NCBI GenBank assembly: GCA_963977135.1 | Contig: CAXBNN010000005.1 | Coordinates: 124,001 to 188,000, forward strand | Length of the DNA stretch: 64,000 bases | DNA from: UBA2040 sp963977135 | GTDB lineage: Bacteria > Bacteroidota > Bacteroidia > Flavobacteriales_D > Crocinitomicaceae | Reading direction: 5' to 3' | Shown here: in pieces, positions 32,615 to 42,346 of the stretch | Layout: each line of letters starts with the position of its first letter | How positions within the stretch are numbered: the first letter of the stretch is position 1 | Position numbers and translations under genes: made by a program | Notes under the pieces: model-generated | What the model saw: the letters and a program-made list of their open reading frames with translations, nothing else | What the model was told of the DNA's origin: nothing | The model's database searches: none

Positions 32615-33898
32615 TTATTGATTCTTATACTTCTCCTTGTACTTTCTGTACAATTGCTTTTGTCTATCATCCAAATCAACCCAAACACCATTCATTAAAG
32701 CCATTGTAACATCGTTGGTCATCATATCAAATGCACTTCCTTTTGAAACGAAAAGTGTTGCTTTTTTGCCAACTTCAATACTTCCATACTGTTTGTCAAT
32801 TCCCATAATTTCGCAAGAACTCAAGCTTACGGAACGAAGAGCATCTTCACGACTCAACCCAAAACCTGTGGTGTGACCCGCCAAAAAAGGAATGTTTCGA
32901 GCATTCATGGCTTCCATGTCGCCTTCGTTTTGAAGACAAAATTTAATATCAGCTTCACGTAAAATACCCGGCAATCTGAAAGGTAAATCAATTGGATCGT
33001 CTTCATTTTCGGGTAAGCTATGTACGCGAGGCAACATTACAGGAATTTTAGAATCATGCAATTGTTGTAAAATCAGATAACTGTCGTAACCACCAATAAT
33101 AACAGGAAATTTCAATTCAAAATGTCGTGTAAAATCAAGAACGTCTAACAATTGTTGCAATTCATTGGCATGGATATAAACTCGTTTTTTTCCTTTGAAA
33201 CAATCTTTCATCGCTTCCAAACGCAATTCCGGAACTTCACGGTTGTTCTTTTCTGCATAAGCCAAAGCCGTCGTGAAAAAGGAATAAATTTCTCGTTTTT
33301 TCTTCTCGTATTCGCCTTTACGTTTCGTTTCTTCGGCTTTGTCAACCGCTTTTCCGCGACCAGGAAATGATGAAGGCCAATTCAAATGAATTCCGTCATC
33401 CACAGAAATTGCAGCATCCTCCCAGTTCCAGCCATCCAAATGCATAACCGATGAACTGCCTGTGACTATTCCTCCACGAGGAGTTATTTGAGTGATCAAA
33501 ACCCCATTGCTACGAACGGTTGCAATTACATCAGATTCTACGTTGTATGCAATCAAAGCGCGAATATGTGGATTCAAAGTCCCAACTTCATCATAATCTC
33601 TAGTGGCACGAACGGCGTCAATTTCAGTTAATCCCAAAGTAGAATTTGGAGCTACCAAACCTGGATACATGTGTTGACCTTTTAAGTCAATGATAGTATC
33701 CCAATCGGTAACGGAATAAGAATAGGTCAATGAATTTTTGACCAAAGTAATTTCACCATTTTTAATTCCAACGGCTGCCGTTTCTATCGTTTCTCCGTTT
33801 CCGACGTGCAAATAAGCGTTCGTTAACAATATGGTTTTCTTTTGTTGGGCAAAACCCAAGCTAGAAGAAAAAAGAATAAGTATAAGAATGTATTTCAT
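32615..33898 (-). CDS. Exported amidohydrolase-like protein without metal ligands
   Basis: A 427-residue protein with a signal peptide (1-17, ending LGFAQ) and the amidohydrolase composite architecture: beta-sandwich start ILLTNAYLHVGNGE and end YGSIEVGKKATLFVSKG. Where active members have PGxIDxHxH, this reads YPGLVAPNSTLGL, so the HxH metal site is missing, and the usual late Asp (NSDD-type motif) is also absent. It probably is not a hydrolase on its own. It starts 3 bases after the stop of the 1002-residue amidohydrolase, suggesting a non-catalytic partner. The related first domain of that neighbour is degenerate in the same way. Confidence 0.78.
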   Translation of the reverse strand: MKYILILILFSSSLGFAQQKKTILLTNAYLHVGNGETIETAAVGIKNGEITLVKNSLTYSYSVTDWDTIIDLKGQHMYPGLVAPNSTLGLTEIDAVRATRDYDEVGTLNPHIRALIAYNVESDVIATVRSNGVLITQITPRGGIVTGSSSVMHLDGWNWEDAAISVDDGIHLNWPSSFPGRGKAVDKAEETKRKGEYEKKKREIYSFFTTALAYAEKNNREVPELRLEAMKDCFKGKKRVYIHANELQQLLDVLDFTRHFELKFPVIIGGYDSYLILQQLHDSKIPVMLPRVHSLPENEDDPIDLPFRLPGILREADIKFCLQNEGDMEAMNARNIPFLAGHTTGFGLSREDALRSVSLSSCEIMGIDKQYGSIEVGKKATLFVSKGSAFDMMTNDVTMALMNGVWVDLDDRQKQLYRKYKEKYKNQ

Positions 33899-33901
33899 GG
33901 C

Positions 33902-36900
33902 TTAATGATGATTTTCGTTTTCAGTTCCTTCTTCACCGATGGTGTCACAATGATAGAATTTGTTGCCTTTTTTGAAGAAAGGGACTTTTTTCTCGCCTTC
34001 TTCATTCGCCTTCAACATCAACGACAGTATTCGTGCTTTCTCTGCAGCATCGCGTTGCTGTAATTTTAAATCTTCCTTCCGGTCGAATAGAATAACCCCG
34101 TCTACGATTGTAATTTCTGCTCTTGCTTCAATACTCAATGGGTGTGCCGACCACAACACAATATCGCCGTCTTTTCCAACTTTTAAACTTCCCATTCTGT
34201 CGACCAAATGCAATAATTTCGCTGGATTCAAGGTCACCGTTTTCAGAGCGTCAATTTCGCTCATACCGCCGTATTTTACTGCTTTCGCAGCTTCTTGGTT
34301 CAAACGTCGTCCCATTTCAGCATCATCAGAATTTATAGCGACAACAACTCCTTGTTCTTGCATCATCGAAGCGTTATAAGGAATGGCGTCTTTCACCTCG
34401 AATTTGTAAGCCCACCAATCAGCGAATGTTGAACCGCCAGCTCCGTGAGCAGCCATTTTATCAGCAACTTTATAACCTTCAAGAATATGGGTAAAGGTGT
34501 TGATTTTGAACCCCATTGAATCAGCAACGTGCATCAACATGTTAATCTCACTTTGAACATAGGAGTGACAGGTAATAAAGCGATTCGATTTTAAGATTTC
34601 TAATAGCGTTTCAAGTTCAAGGTCAGTTCTGTAATTCCCAGTAGCTTTTTCTTTTTCGTAAGCTTTTGCACGATTGAATCCGTCATAGAAAACTTGTTCC
34701 ACACCCATTCGGGTTTGCGGAAAGCGAACCGTGTTAAAATCTCCCCAGTTGGTTTGTTTTACATTTTCACCCAAGGCACATTTGATAAATCCGGGAGCAT
34801 TTGGTATTAACATTTGAGATGGATTACTTCCCCATTTTAGTTTTATCAATGCCGACTGACCACCAATTGGATTGGCAGAGCCGTGCAATAATTGTGCTGC
34901 GGTAACTCCTCCAGAAAGTTGTCGGTAGATATTAATATCATCTGAATTGACAACATCTGCGATGGAAACTTCGGCCGAAATGGCTTGTCCACCTTCATTC
35001 ACGCCTTTTGAAATTGCGATATGAGAGTGTTCATCAATGATTCCTGGCGTAACGTGCATTCCTGTTCCGTCGATTTGTCTACCTCCTGTTCCGCCGGCAT
35101 TTGGACCCACAGCGGCAATCTTACCATTGGAAATAACGATGTTTCCTTTTTCTATTTTCCCATCGGCTTCATTCGTCCAAAGTGTTGCGTTTTTAATCAC
35201 TATTGTTGTCACTGCTGCGCTATCTGCCGTTCGTCCGTAGGCGGAAATTGGATGATATACATTCGGCAAAGCTTCTTTAACTTTAAACACTTTTTCTTCC
35301 GATTTTTCTTTGAATTTTTTATTTCGAACACCTGACCATTTGATCCAGCTTCCAGTTGGTAATTGACCTGAGCCTTCAAAAACACCGAATTTACCGTTGT
35401 ATTTTCCTTTCAGATTAACGGAACCTTTCCATTCTTCATTGCTGATTTTGAATTGAATAACAACGTCATTTCCATTTACTTCAATGAAAGGTGTAATTTT
35501 CACACTGTCTTTAATTTCAGGAGAAGGATTCTGATAAACGATTTTTCCAGTAGGCTTATCAGGTGTTCCTTCAATGGCAATTGGAAAGGATTTTCCGTCG
35601 ATTAATAGATTGTAATTCCCACGAATATCTACTATTGCTGCCGTTTTGAAAATTGTGTTTTCGCCATTAATCCAGGTTTCAAGGATTTCGGTTTTTTCTT
35701 TAAATGGATTGCCATTATATATTGTGAAACAAGCTTTTTTTCCTTTTTCCAAAGTTCCGATTTTGCTTTCCATCTTCAGCATTTTTGCTGGTTGTGTGGT
35801 TAAAGCAGCCAATGCATCTTCTGCAGATAATCCAGCTTCAATCAAGGCTTGTAGGTTTTTCCAGAAATCAGCTGAAGTTTTTAAACCGTCTGAACTCAAA
35901 GCAAAATTAATTCCTGCTTTTTTTACCAAAAATGGATTAGACGGTGCCAATTCCCAATGCTTTAAATCACTCAAGGGAATTTGTCGACTGATATATGGAT
36001 CATTCACATCGTAGGCAGCTGGAAAGTTCATCGGTATAACCAACGATGCATTGGCATTTTTAATTTCTTTCAATGCAGCATATTCATTTCCCGATCCTAA
36101 ATAAATCATGGAAAGATTAAATTCTTTGGCAATTTTATCTGCTCGAAGTATTTCCCATTTGTCTTTCGTTTCAAAGAAAAGGGGCAAAGCCATTTGAGTT
36201 TTCATTGCTTCCAAGGAAAGATCTAAAGGTGCTTTTTTGTCTTTTTTATACCAATCTAAATCATACAAAGCTTGACGCAAAAGAGCGATACTTCCCATTT
36301 GAGAAGAAGGATAAGTTTGTTTAGAAACGCCCGCTTCAAAAGAAAAATAGGCTGCAGCTTCTGGAACCAACAAGTTTTTATAAATACTTTCCTTACCAAG
36401 TGAAACCAATGTTCCCGTTCCTCTTGCTATTCCATCTTGAAAGTGTGAAACGGCAAAACCAAACCCCATTTTTTGTAATTCATCTATGGATTTGTCGTTG
36501 ATGGTATAATCTGTATTTGCTCTAGTTTCTGGGTGGATCGCTTCATTCCAATAGTAGGCTCCTTTTTTGGAGCTTTCTAATTGAGGTCTGAATGTCCAGG
36601 CTGCTTTTTTTATTTCTGGCAAACCAACATTAGAGTTCAATTCAATAAAGGAAGCAATTATCGTTTTTCCTTCGCAATCGATTTCGATACACCCTTTTGG
36701 GAGAAGAACCAATCTTCCAACTTCTATAATTTCTCCATCTCGAAACAGTAAAGTTCCTTTTTCAATGGTTTCAGTCGGGCTAACTAAAATAGTAGCGTTT
36801 TTTAATGCCACACAGGCATTTGGAGTCGGTGCAACGCCATTTTGAGGATGCGTAACTTGACTATAACTAAAAAAAGAAAGACCTAAAAATAAGGCGATTA

Positions 36901-36910
36901 AAAATCTCAT
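33902..36910 (-). CDS. Two-domain exported amidohydrolase (inactive plus active domain)
   Basis: A 1002-residue protein with signal peptide (1-17, ending FFSYSQ) and two amidohydrolase domains. The first (about 30-430) has IIASFIELNSNVGLP where the HxH motif should be. The second (about 565-1000) is complete: PGIIDEHSHIAIS (HxH near 626-628), ITCHSYVQSE, NTFTHILEGYK and the catalytic-Asp region VAINSDDAEM. It resembles imidazolonepropionase-like and Xaa-Pro/Xaa-Arg dipeptidase amidohydrolases. It probably acts in the periplasm on a peptide or amide. A central linker (430-560) looks beta-rich. It is the first gene of a two-gene operon. Confidence 0.85.
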   Translation of the reverse strand: MRFLIALFLGLSFFSYSQVTHPQNGVAPTPNACVALKNATILVSPTETIEKGTLLFRDGEIIEVGRLVLLPKGCIEIDCEGKTIIASFIELNSNVGLPEIKKAAWTFRPQLESSKKGAYYWNEAIHPETRANTDYTINDKSIDELQKMGFGFAVSHFQDGIARGTGTLVSLGKESIYKNLLVPEAAAYFSFEAGVSKQTYPSSQMGSIALLRQALYDLDWYKKDKKAPLDLSLEAMKTQMALPLFFETKDKWEILRADKIAKEFNLSMIYLGSGNEYAALKEIKNANASLVIPMNFPAAYDVNDPYISRQIPLSDLKHWELAPSNPFLVKKAGINFALSSDGLKTSADFWKNLQALIEAGLSAEDALAALTTQPAKMLKMESKIGTLEKGKKACFTIYNGNPFKEKTEILETWINGENTIFKTAAIVDIRGNYNLLIDGKSFPIAIEGTPDKPTGKIVYQNPSPEIKDSVKITPFIEVNGNDVVIQFKISNEEWKGSVNLKGKYNGKFGVFEGSGQLPTGSWIKWSGVRNKKFKEKSEEKVFKVKEALPNVYHPISAYGRTADSAAVTTIVIKNATLWTNEADGKIEKGNIVISNGKIAAVGPNAGGTGGRQIDGTGMHVTPGIIDEHSHIAISKGVNEGGQAISAEVSIADVVNSDDINIYRQLSGGVTAAQLLHGSANPIGGQSALIKLKWGSNPSQMLIPNAPGFIKCALGENVKQTNWGDFNTVRFPQTRMGVEQVFYDGFNRAKAYEKEKATGNYRTDLELETLLEILKSNRFITCHSYVQSEINMLMHVADSMGFKINTFTHILEGYKVADKMAAHGAGGSTFADWWAYKFEVKDAIPYNASMMQEQGVVVAINSDDAEMGRRLNQEAAKAVKYGGMSEIDALKTVTLNPAKLLHLVDRMGSLKVGKDGDIVLWSAHPLSIEARAEITIVDGVILFDRKEDLKLQQRDAAEKARILSLMLKANEEGEKKVPFFKKGNKFYHCDTIGEEGTENENHH

Positions 36911-36994
36911 TGTTGCGGTTTTGTATTGCGAGGGTGAAATTAAGGAATTAACTTTTAGTTACTTGAAAATCTAACAAAGATTATAGGATTTTGT

Positions 36995-37002
36995 TAACTT
37001 TG
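36995..37002 (+). promoter_or_regulatory. Candidate -7 element for the 37021 gene cluster
   Basis: TAACTTTG matches TAnnTTTG, 18 bases before the ATG at 37021. No clear -33 box is seen. Confidence 0.45.
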
Positions 37003-37020
37003 TACAAAGAAATTAAACTC

Positions 37021-37455
37021 ATGTACGAAGCACTAAAACACGCGCATTCAGGATTTAGATGGATAATCCTTATCTTATTGGTATTCGCAATTTTCAACGC
37101 ATTTACCCGAAAAGATGTCTATGAAAAGAAAGATAGAATGATTTATCTTTTTACGATGATATCTATGCACATCATGCTTTTGGTTGGTTTGGTGCTTAAT
37201 TTTATTTCTCCGAAAGTGCAATATGCTTCAGGATTTATGAAAGATGCTTCCCTTCGCTTTTATGGAATTGAACATTTACTAGGGATGTTACTGGCGATTG
37301 TTATTATCACAATTGGTCGCAGAAAATCTGAAAATGCGATTGAAGCAGCTGACAAACACAAAAAGATTCGAAGGTTTTATACTATTGCCTTAGTCATTGT
37401 TTTGGCAATGATACCTTGGCCGTTCAGAGAAGCTTTAGGAGGTTCATGGTTCTAA
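37021..37455 (+). CDS. Four-helix membrane protein, cytochrome b-like
   Basis: A 144-residue protein with four helices and conserved histidines near or in them: KHAHSGFRW at the N terminus, ISMHIMLLVG in helix two and GIEHLLGMLL in helix three. This small Bacteroidota family is sometimes labelled cytochrome B in databases, but heme binding has not, to my knowledge, been shown. The ATG at 37021 is used; an upstream start at 36991 would cover the -7 element. Its last 10 bases overlap the start of a c-type cytochrome gene, so a redox role is a fair inference. Confidence 0.75.
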   Translation: MYEALKHAHSGFRWIILILLVFAIFNAFTRKDVYEKKDRMIYLFTMISMHIMLLVGLVLNFISPKVQYASGFMKDASLRFYGIEHLLGMLLAIVIITIGRRKSENAIEAADKHKKIRRFYTIALVIVLAMIPWPFREALGGSWF

Positions 37456-37769
37456 AATTAGCAGCATTTTTTATTGGAATCGCCTTTTTGGCAGCTTGTA
37501 AAAGTGAGCCTAAAACATGCACTGATTGCGAAGAAACTGCAGCAACTGGAAAAGATTTGTATTACAATCAGTGTTCTGCATGTCATGGTGTAGATGGTAA
37601 ACTAGGAAATTCGGGCGCTAAGGATTTGACTGAAAGCAAGCTCGCCGATAGCCAGATTGAAGAAATATTAAATGAAGGAAAAGGGGCAATGCCTGCACAG
37701 ATTCAATTAATCGGTAAACCTTCTCAAATGGATTCCGTTGTGGAATTTGTAAAAACACTAAGAAAATAA
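37446..37769 (+). CDS. c-type cytochrome lipoprotein
   Basis: A 107-residue predicted lipoprotein: signal AAFFIGIAFLAAC with lipid Cys near residue 18, then a class I cytochrome c domain with the heme motif CSACH and a distal Met in EGKGAMPAQ. It would carry electrons in the periplasm, anchored to a membrane. The ATG at 37446 gives a clean lipobox; it overlaps the preceding membrane-protein gene by 10 bases, and its stop shares one base with the start of hflX. An extra CTDC pair sits just before the domain. Confidence 0.88.
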   Translation: MVLKLAAFFIGIAFLAACKSEPKTCTDCEETAATGKDLYYNQCSACHGVDGKLGNSGAKDLTESKLADSQIEEILNEGKGAMPAQIQLIGKPSQMDSVVEFVKTLRK

Positions 37770-38968
37770 TGGAACAATCAGGAAGTCACGTTACTATAGA
37801 TTATCGCGAAGAAAGAGCGGTGCTAATAGGCGTGATTCAGAGCGGAATGACGGAAGAATTGTCTGAAGAATATTTGGACGAATTGCAATTTCTTGCACTT
37901 ACTGCTGGTGTTTTGTCAGTTAAAAGATTCACCCAGAAACTCCAAATACCGCATCCTAGAACGTACGTAGGTAAAGGGAAGATTGAGGAAATCAAAGAAT
38001 TTATTGATGCCAATGATATTGAAGTTGCGATTTTCGATGATGAACTTTCACCTTCACAACTCCGAAATATCGAAAGAGTTTTTGAAATTAAAGTTCTGGA
38101 TAGAAACAATTTGATTCTAGATATTTTCGCCAGCAGAGCTCGTACTTCCCACGCGAAGGCGCAAGTAGAATTGGCGCAAATGCAATACATGTTGCCACGC
38201 TTGACCCGTTTATGGACTCACTTGGACAGACAGAAAGGTGGTGTTGGTATGCGTGGACCTGGTGAAACAGAAATTGAAACAGATAGACGAGTTATTCAGC
38301 AGAAAATCTCTTTGCTAAAAAAACAACTGATTAGCATAGATAAGCAGATGGCTATTCAACGTGGGAATCGAGGACAACTAGTACGTGTTGCCTTGGTAGG
38401 ATATACCAACGTTGGGAAGAGTACCATCATGAATCTTTTGAGTAAAAGCGATGTATTTGCTGAAAATAAGTTGTTCGCAACACTCGACACAACAGTTCGA
38501 AAAGTAGTCATCCATAACTTACCTTTTCTATTAACAGATACAGTAGGATTCATCCGAAAATTACCACACCAGTTGGTCGAATCCTTCAAATCAACTTTGG
38601 ATGAAGTTCGTGAGGCTGATTTATTGGTTCATATTCTTGACATTTCACACGATAATTTTGAAGAGCAATACAATGTTGTAAAACAGACTATCGCTGAAAT
38701 AGATGATACTGAAAAACCAGCAATTTTAGTTTTCAATAAATTGGATGCCTATCAACCTGTGGAAGTTGAAGACGAGGAGACAGGTAAAATGAAAACTCCG
38801 TCTATCGAGGAAATGAAAAAGACTTGGATGGCAAAAATGGAGGAAAAAAATTGTGTCTTTATTTCTGCTCAAGAGAAAGAAAACATCGATGAGTTTAAAG
38901 AAATTCTTTACGAAAAGGTTAAAGAAATTTTCAAGGTGAGATATCCTTACAACGATTTTCTTTATTAG
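37769..38968 (+). CDS. hflX: GTPase HflX
   Basis: A 399-residue HflX protein: an N-terminal subdomain with TYVGKGKIEEIKEFI, the coiled stretch LTRLWTHLDRQKGGVGMRGPGETEIE typical of the family (glycine-rich linker), and a G domain with G1 GYTNVGKST (near 210), G3 DTVG, and G4 FNKLDA. It binds 50S subunits and can split or recycle stalled ribosomes, especially under stress. A 30-residue acidic insertion (EVEDEETGKMKTPSIEE) follows G4. It is the last gene of a three-gene overlapping cluster. Confidence 0.95.
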   Translation: MEQSGSHVTIDYREERAVLIGVIQSGMTEELSEEYLDELQFLALTAGVLSVKRFTQKLQIPHPRTYVGKGKIEEIKEFIDANDIEVAIFDDELSPSQLRNIERVFEIKVLDRNNLILDIFASRARTSHAKAQVELAQMQYMLPRLTRLWTHLDRQKGGVGMRGPGETEIETDRRVIQQKISLLKKQLISIDKQMAIQRGNRGQLVRVALVGYTNVGKSTIMNLLSKSDVFAENKLFATLDTTVRKVVIHNLPFLLTDTVGFIRKLPHQLVESFKSTLDEVREADLLVHILDISHDNFEEQYNVVKQTIAEIDDTEKPAILVFNKLDAYQPVEVEDEETGKMKTPSIEEMKKTWMAKMEEKNCVFISAQEKENIDEFKEILYEKVKEIFKVRYPYNDFLY

Positions 38969-39000
38969 ATAAAGAACAATAAGTGCTTTCGAGAAGAAAT

Positions 39001-39114
39001 GCCACGAATGCACTAATTTTCTCGAATCGAATATCTTAAATTTACCCTGCGTCTTTTCTTCGCGTCAAGAAATCAAATACGAATTATCTATTATGCTTCG
39101 CGTCTATTCGTGGC
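39001..39114. repeat. Diverged GCCACGAAT-ended intergenic repeat
   Basis: GCCACGAAT (39001-39009) faces ATTCGTGGC (39106-39114) about 96 bases apart, with GCACTAATTTTCTCGAAT-like and CGCGTC-containing sequence between. The ends match those of the repeat at 1065-1128, so both belong to one family at different degrees of decay. Confidence 0.65.
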
Positions 39115-39140
39115 AATATAGAGCGATGTATTAAATAAAA

Positions 39141-39171
39141 AAATAAGGACCCGACTACCGAATCCTTATTT
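39141..39171. terminator. Bidirectional terminator
   Basis: AAATAAGGA (39141-39149) pairs with TCCTTATTT (39163-39171) around a 13-base loop. It lies between the convergent hflX and T9SS adhesin genes. Confidence 0.75.
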
Positions 39172-39192
39172 CTTATATATACTGTTGAATAA

Positions 39193-42100
39193 TTAATCTC
39201 TAACTAACTGTAAGAAACCTTTTCCAGTTACTTCATCGCCATTAATTCCGATGGCTTTGTATTGATAGAAATAGGTTCCGGCTTTCGCTTCGTTACCATT
39301 AGGCGCAGTACCATTCCAACCTTGTGGTCCTACTGGAGCAGTAAGGTCTAAAATTTTGTCGTACATAACGTTGCCCCATCTATTGGTAATTGTTAAATGA
39401 AACGTAGTCGTATAAGATGTTTTAAAGAAGTATAAATCGTTTTCACCATCACCGTTTGGTGTAAATACGTTTGGATCTTCTACAACAGGAATTGGATAAA
39501 CACAAAGACCACTTTGCACAATTGCATTTGGATCGTAGTTTATCGCATTTGGATCAGTACAGCCGCAAATCACAACGTTTATAGCGATATTCGCAGAACT
39601 TGAACATGTTTTCGTTGCATCAGAATAAGCAATTAGTGTTACCGTTTCAGAACTGAAATATTGCTCCGTGTGCGATGTTAATGAATTATCCGAAGCAAGG
39701 TTTCCATTTCCGAAATCCCATTCGAAGTAACTTGCATCTTGACTGGTGTTTGTAAATGTCACAGACATTCCAGCACAACCATCTGTTAGATTTGCTGTGA
39801 AGGAAGCTATTGGGGGATTCTCAGCAAATACTTCAACACTATCTGTGATCGAACAAACATCATCCCATACAGTCAAAGTATACATTCCTGGACTTAAATT
39901 CGTTGCCCCTGCATTATTCGTGGTGTCAATAAAACTAGGACTTGGTCCAACCCATTGATAGGTAGGTGTCGTCGTCGTCGTTTCTCCAACGATAGTTCCA
40001 ATTACGGTTCCGGTTGGTAAACAAGCAGCTGATAAAGTTGCAATAAGTGTATCGAAAGCCAATGTTTTGTTCACTTGAATTACGCCATTTGCCGTTGCAC
40101 TGAAACCACATCCATCTGTTATCGTAACACTGAAAGGAGTGGATGCACCATTTATCAATCCGCCTTGAATATAATTAGATGAGCTTGTTGATCCATCGTT
40201 CCAAAGATAAGTGTAAGGTGCATTAGTACCATTTGTAATTGATGCAGTCGCTAGAGCAGAATCCGGCATACAATCAACAATTAACGGTGAGTTTGGACTA
40301 ATCGCAGCTATTGGCAAAGTAAATTGATTGATAACCAAAATAGAATCTACCGTCTGCTGTCCGCAGTAATTTGTTGTTACAGCATAATGCCATTGTTGGT
40401 CTCCATTCACGCCATTGTTTCCTATAGTGAAGTTTGTTGCTGTAGTAACTCCATTTGACCATAGAATCTGGTAAGGACCATAATTTGGCGCACTACCTGG
40501 TGTAATATTTAAGGATGCTATCAAGAGCGAATTCGGACATGATGCGTACAATGGACCAGTTGGAGTAATATCAAATTCTGGAATATCATAATCTGCTATT
40601 ATTGTCACAGTATCTGTTATGGTCGTTCCGCAACCATCAAGCAATGAAACAGTATATACAATCGTATCTCCTGTTACGTTGTTATCAAGTAAAGTTGAAG
40701 TGTCGCTGACGGTTCCATTGCTCCAGGTGAAAATGTATGGCCCTATTGTTGGGCTGGTTACGGCTGCAGTGAAGAGTAAGTCGTTATCGATACAAGTATA
40801 AACTGAATTGTAACCTGGAGTTATATTAAAGGCAGGCGGTAAAGAGTCTACGACTAGAACCACAGAATCAAAGACTTGCCAACCACAAAAATCGGTGACG
40901 GTGACAAAATAAGTTATTGTATCAGGCTGGAAACCGTTGTTAGGCAAAAATACCGAGTTCGTTGTATCGCCAAACGACCAAAGCGTTGAAAACGGACCCA
41001 CTGAACCAGTAATTCCAGTTAAGTTTACAGCTGGTGTGTCGGGCACACAGACGGCAAAAGCGGAGTCGGGGACAGTATATGAGAAGTCATAATGATCTAC
41101 AACATAAACCGTGAGTGAATCATAAATGGTATCGCCACAGACCGTGACTGAATAACCTTTTACTTGCAACCATTCCATTGGTTCAGTAATTCCATCTGCA
41201 ATTGGCGTAAGTGTATAAGAAACAGTATCAACACCTATAGCAAAGAAAACACTAGTTGGTAAACTCGTAAAATCTGCAGCGGTGGCTGTTCCAGATATGG
41301 TGACGTAAAATGTTTGCGCACTATCTGTATAAATTTCTGGCCTAATAAATAGAAGTTCTGTCGAAACGCATCCTTCTGCTAATATTGTATCGGTAAACGA
41401 TCCGGTATTAATAGTACTTTGGGCATCAATTGTAACAACATTAGATGAAAAACTCTCCGCTTCTAAGAAAACTGCCGAGTCAAATGCAGAATCACCGCCA
41501 TCACCTATTGCAATTTTGATATGATATGATCCACCACATTGTAGATTACTTGCAGCTACTAACAGAACCGTGAATCCATCCAGCACCGAAGAAGTACCGT
41601 AAAAATTGGCTGCATTAGAGGTATAATATGCAGTATTTATATTTTGATTTACTGTATTAATAGAAACAGCCGTTGTTGTTCCTGGAATAATAGCAAGATT
41701 AACAGCGTTGTTTGTGTATGTACCTGTAATTCCAGGGCCAGAAAGGAAGAAACCAAATGCGTCATTAACGGTGCTACCTACGTACTCAGGATATTCTTCT
41801 GAACCGAAAATGTATCTGAAATTCATCGAATCACCGATTGCGACAAAATCAAATTCTAAAACATTTGCATCATTGATAGTAACACCTGAAATACTTACTA
41901 AATCGGGATCAGAACCTCCACCAACAGTCGAAGTAACAAAAGTACTTGAAACTCCTGCCAACTGGTTAATGTTTCCAGTTCCCAAAACAACTCCTCTTGA
42001 GATAGGAAAAGTACTATTTCCATCTTCAAAATATCCTATTTTGTTCGTTATACTCAAAGCATTTGCAGCAGTTCCGTTTACAGTAATATTACTAACTGTA

Positions 42101-42228
42101 ATTCCTGTCCCCAAAAGTACATTCTGAACAAGTTGTGATGGATTTTGAGTGTTTGTAAAGGTCATCTGACCGAAACCAGCACGAACTAATATTACAAACG
42201 TCAGAGTAAATAAAAGTTTTAATTTCAT
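39193..42228 (-). CDS. Large secreted T9SS type B protein with choice-of-anchor L and PKD domains
   Basis: A 1011-residue exported protein: signal peptide (1-20), a choice-of-anchor L domain (about 22-260, with FPISRGVVLGTGN and FRYIFGSEEYPEYVG), a series of Ig-like repeats of about 95 residues (each with a GPYxxxWSNG-type strand and a following TDxCG motif), a PKD-like domain near 850 (VTFTNTSQDASYFEWDFG) and a type B T9SS sorting domain (DPNVFTPNGDGENDLYFF, AGTYFYQYKAIG). It probably acts in surface adhesion or gliding, delivered by the T9SS. No partner genes are adjacent. Confidence 0.88.
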   Translation of the reverse strand: MKLKLLFTLTFVILVRAGFGQMTFTNTQNPSQLVQNVLLGTGITVSNITVNGTAANALSITNKIGYFEDGNSTFPISRGVVLGTGNINQLAGVSSTFVTSTVGGGSDPDLVSISGVTINDANVLEFDFVAIGDSMNFRYIFGSEEYPEYVGSTVNDAFGFFLSGPGITGTYTNNAVNLAIIPGTTTAVSINTVNQNINTAYYTSNAANFYGTSSVLDGFTVLLVAASNLQCGGSYHIKIAIGDGGDSAFDSAVFLEAESFSSNVVTIDAQSTINTGSFTDTILAEGCVSTELLFIRPEIYTDSAQTFYVTISGTATAADFTSLPTSVFFAIGVDTVSYTLTPIADGITEPMEWLQVKGYSVTVCGDTIYDSLTVYVVDHYDFSYTVPDSAFAVCVPDTPAVNLTGITGSVGPFSTLWSFGDTTNSVFLPNNGFQPDTITYFVTVTDFCGWQVFDSVVLVVDSLPPAFNITPGYNSVYTCIDNDLLFTAAVTSPTIGPYIFTWSNGTVSDTSTLLDNNVTGDTIVYTVSLLDGCGTTITDTVTIIADYDIPEFDITPTGPLYASCPNSLLIASLNITPGSAPNYGPYQILWSNGVTTATNFTIGNNGVNGDQQWHYAVTTNYCGQQTVDSILVINQFTLPIAAISPNSPLIVDCMPDSALATASITNGTNAPYTYLWNDGSTSSSNYIQGGLINGASTPFSVTITDGCGFSATANGVIQVNKTLAFDTLIATLSAACLPTGTVIGTIVGETTTTTPTYQWVGPSPSFIDTTNNAGATNLSPGMYTLTVWDDVCSITDSVEVFAENPPIASFTANLTDGCAGMSVTFTNTSQDASYFEWDFGNGNLASDNSLTSHTEQYFSSETVTLIAYSDATKTCSSSANIAINVVICGCTDPNAINYDPNAIVQSGLCVYPIPVVEDPNVFTPNGDGENDLYFFKTSYTTTFHLTITNRWGNVMYDKILDLTAPVGPQGWNGTAPNGNEAKAGTYFYQYKAIGINGDEVTGKGFLQLVRD

Positions 42229-42346
42229 AGCTGTTTAATTCGTTGTCTAATTAAGACGCGTAGCCTTAGTTATTGGTTGCATCAAAGTCTTGTGTCGAGG
42301 GTTTTTTCATAAAAAATCCCCATCTTTGACCTAAAGTAACAAAAAA

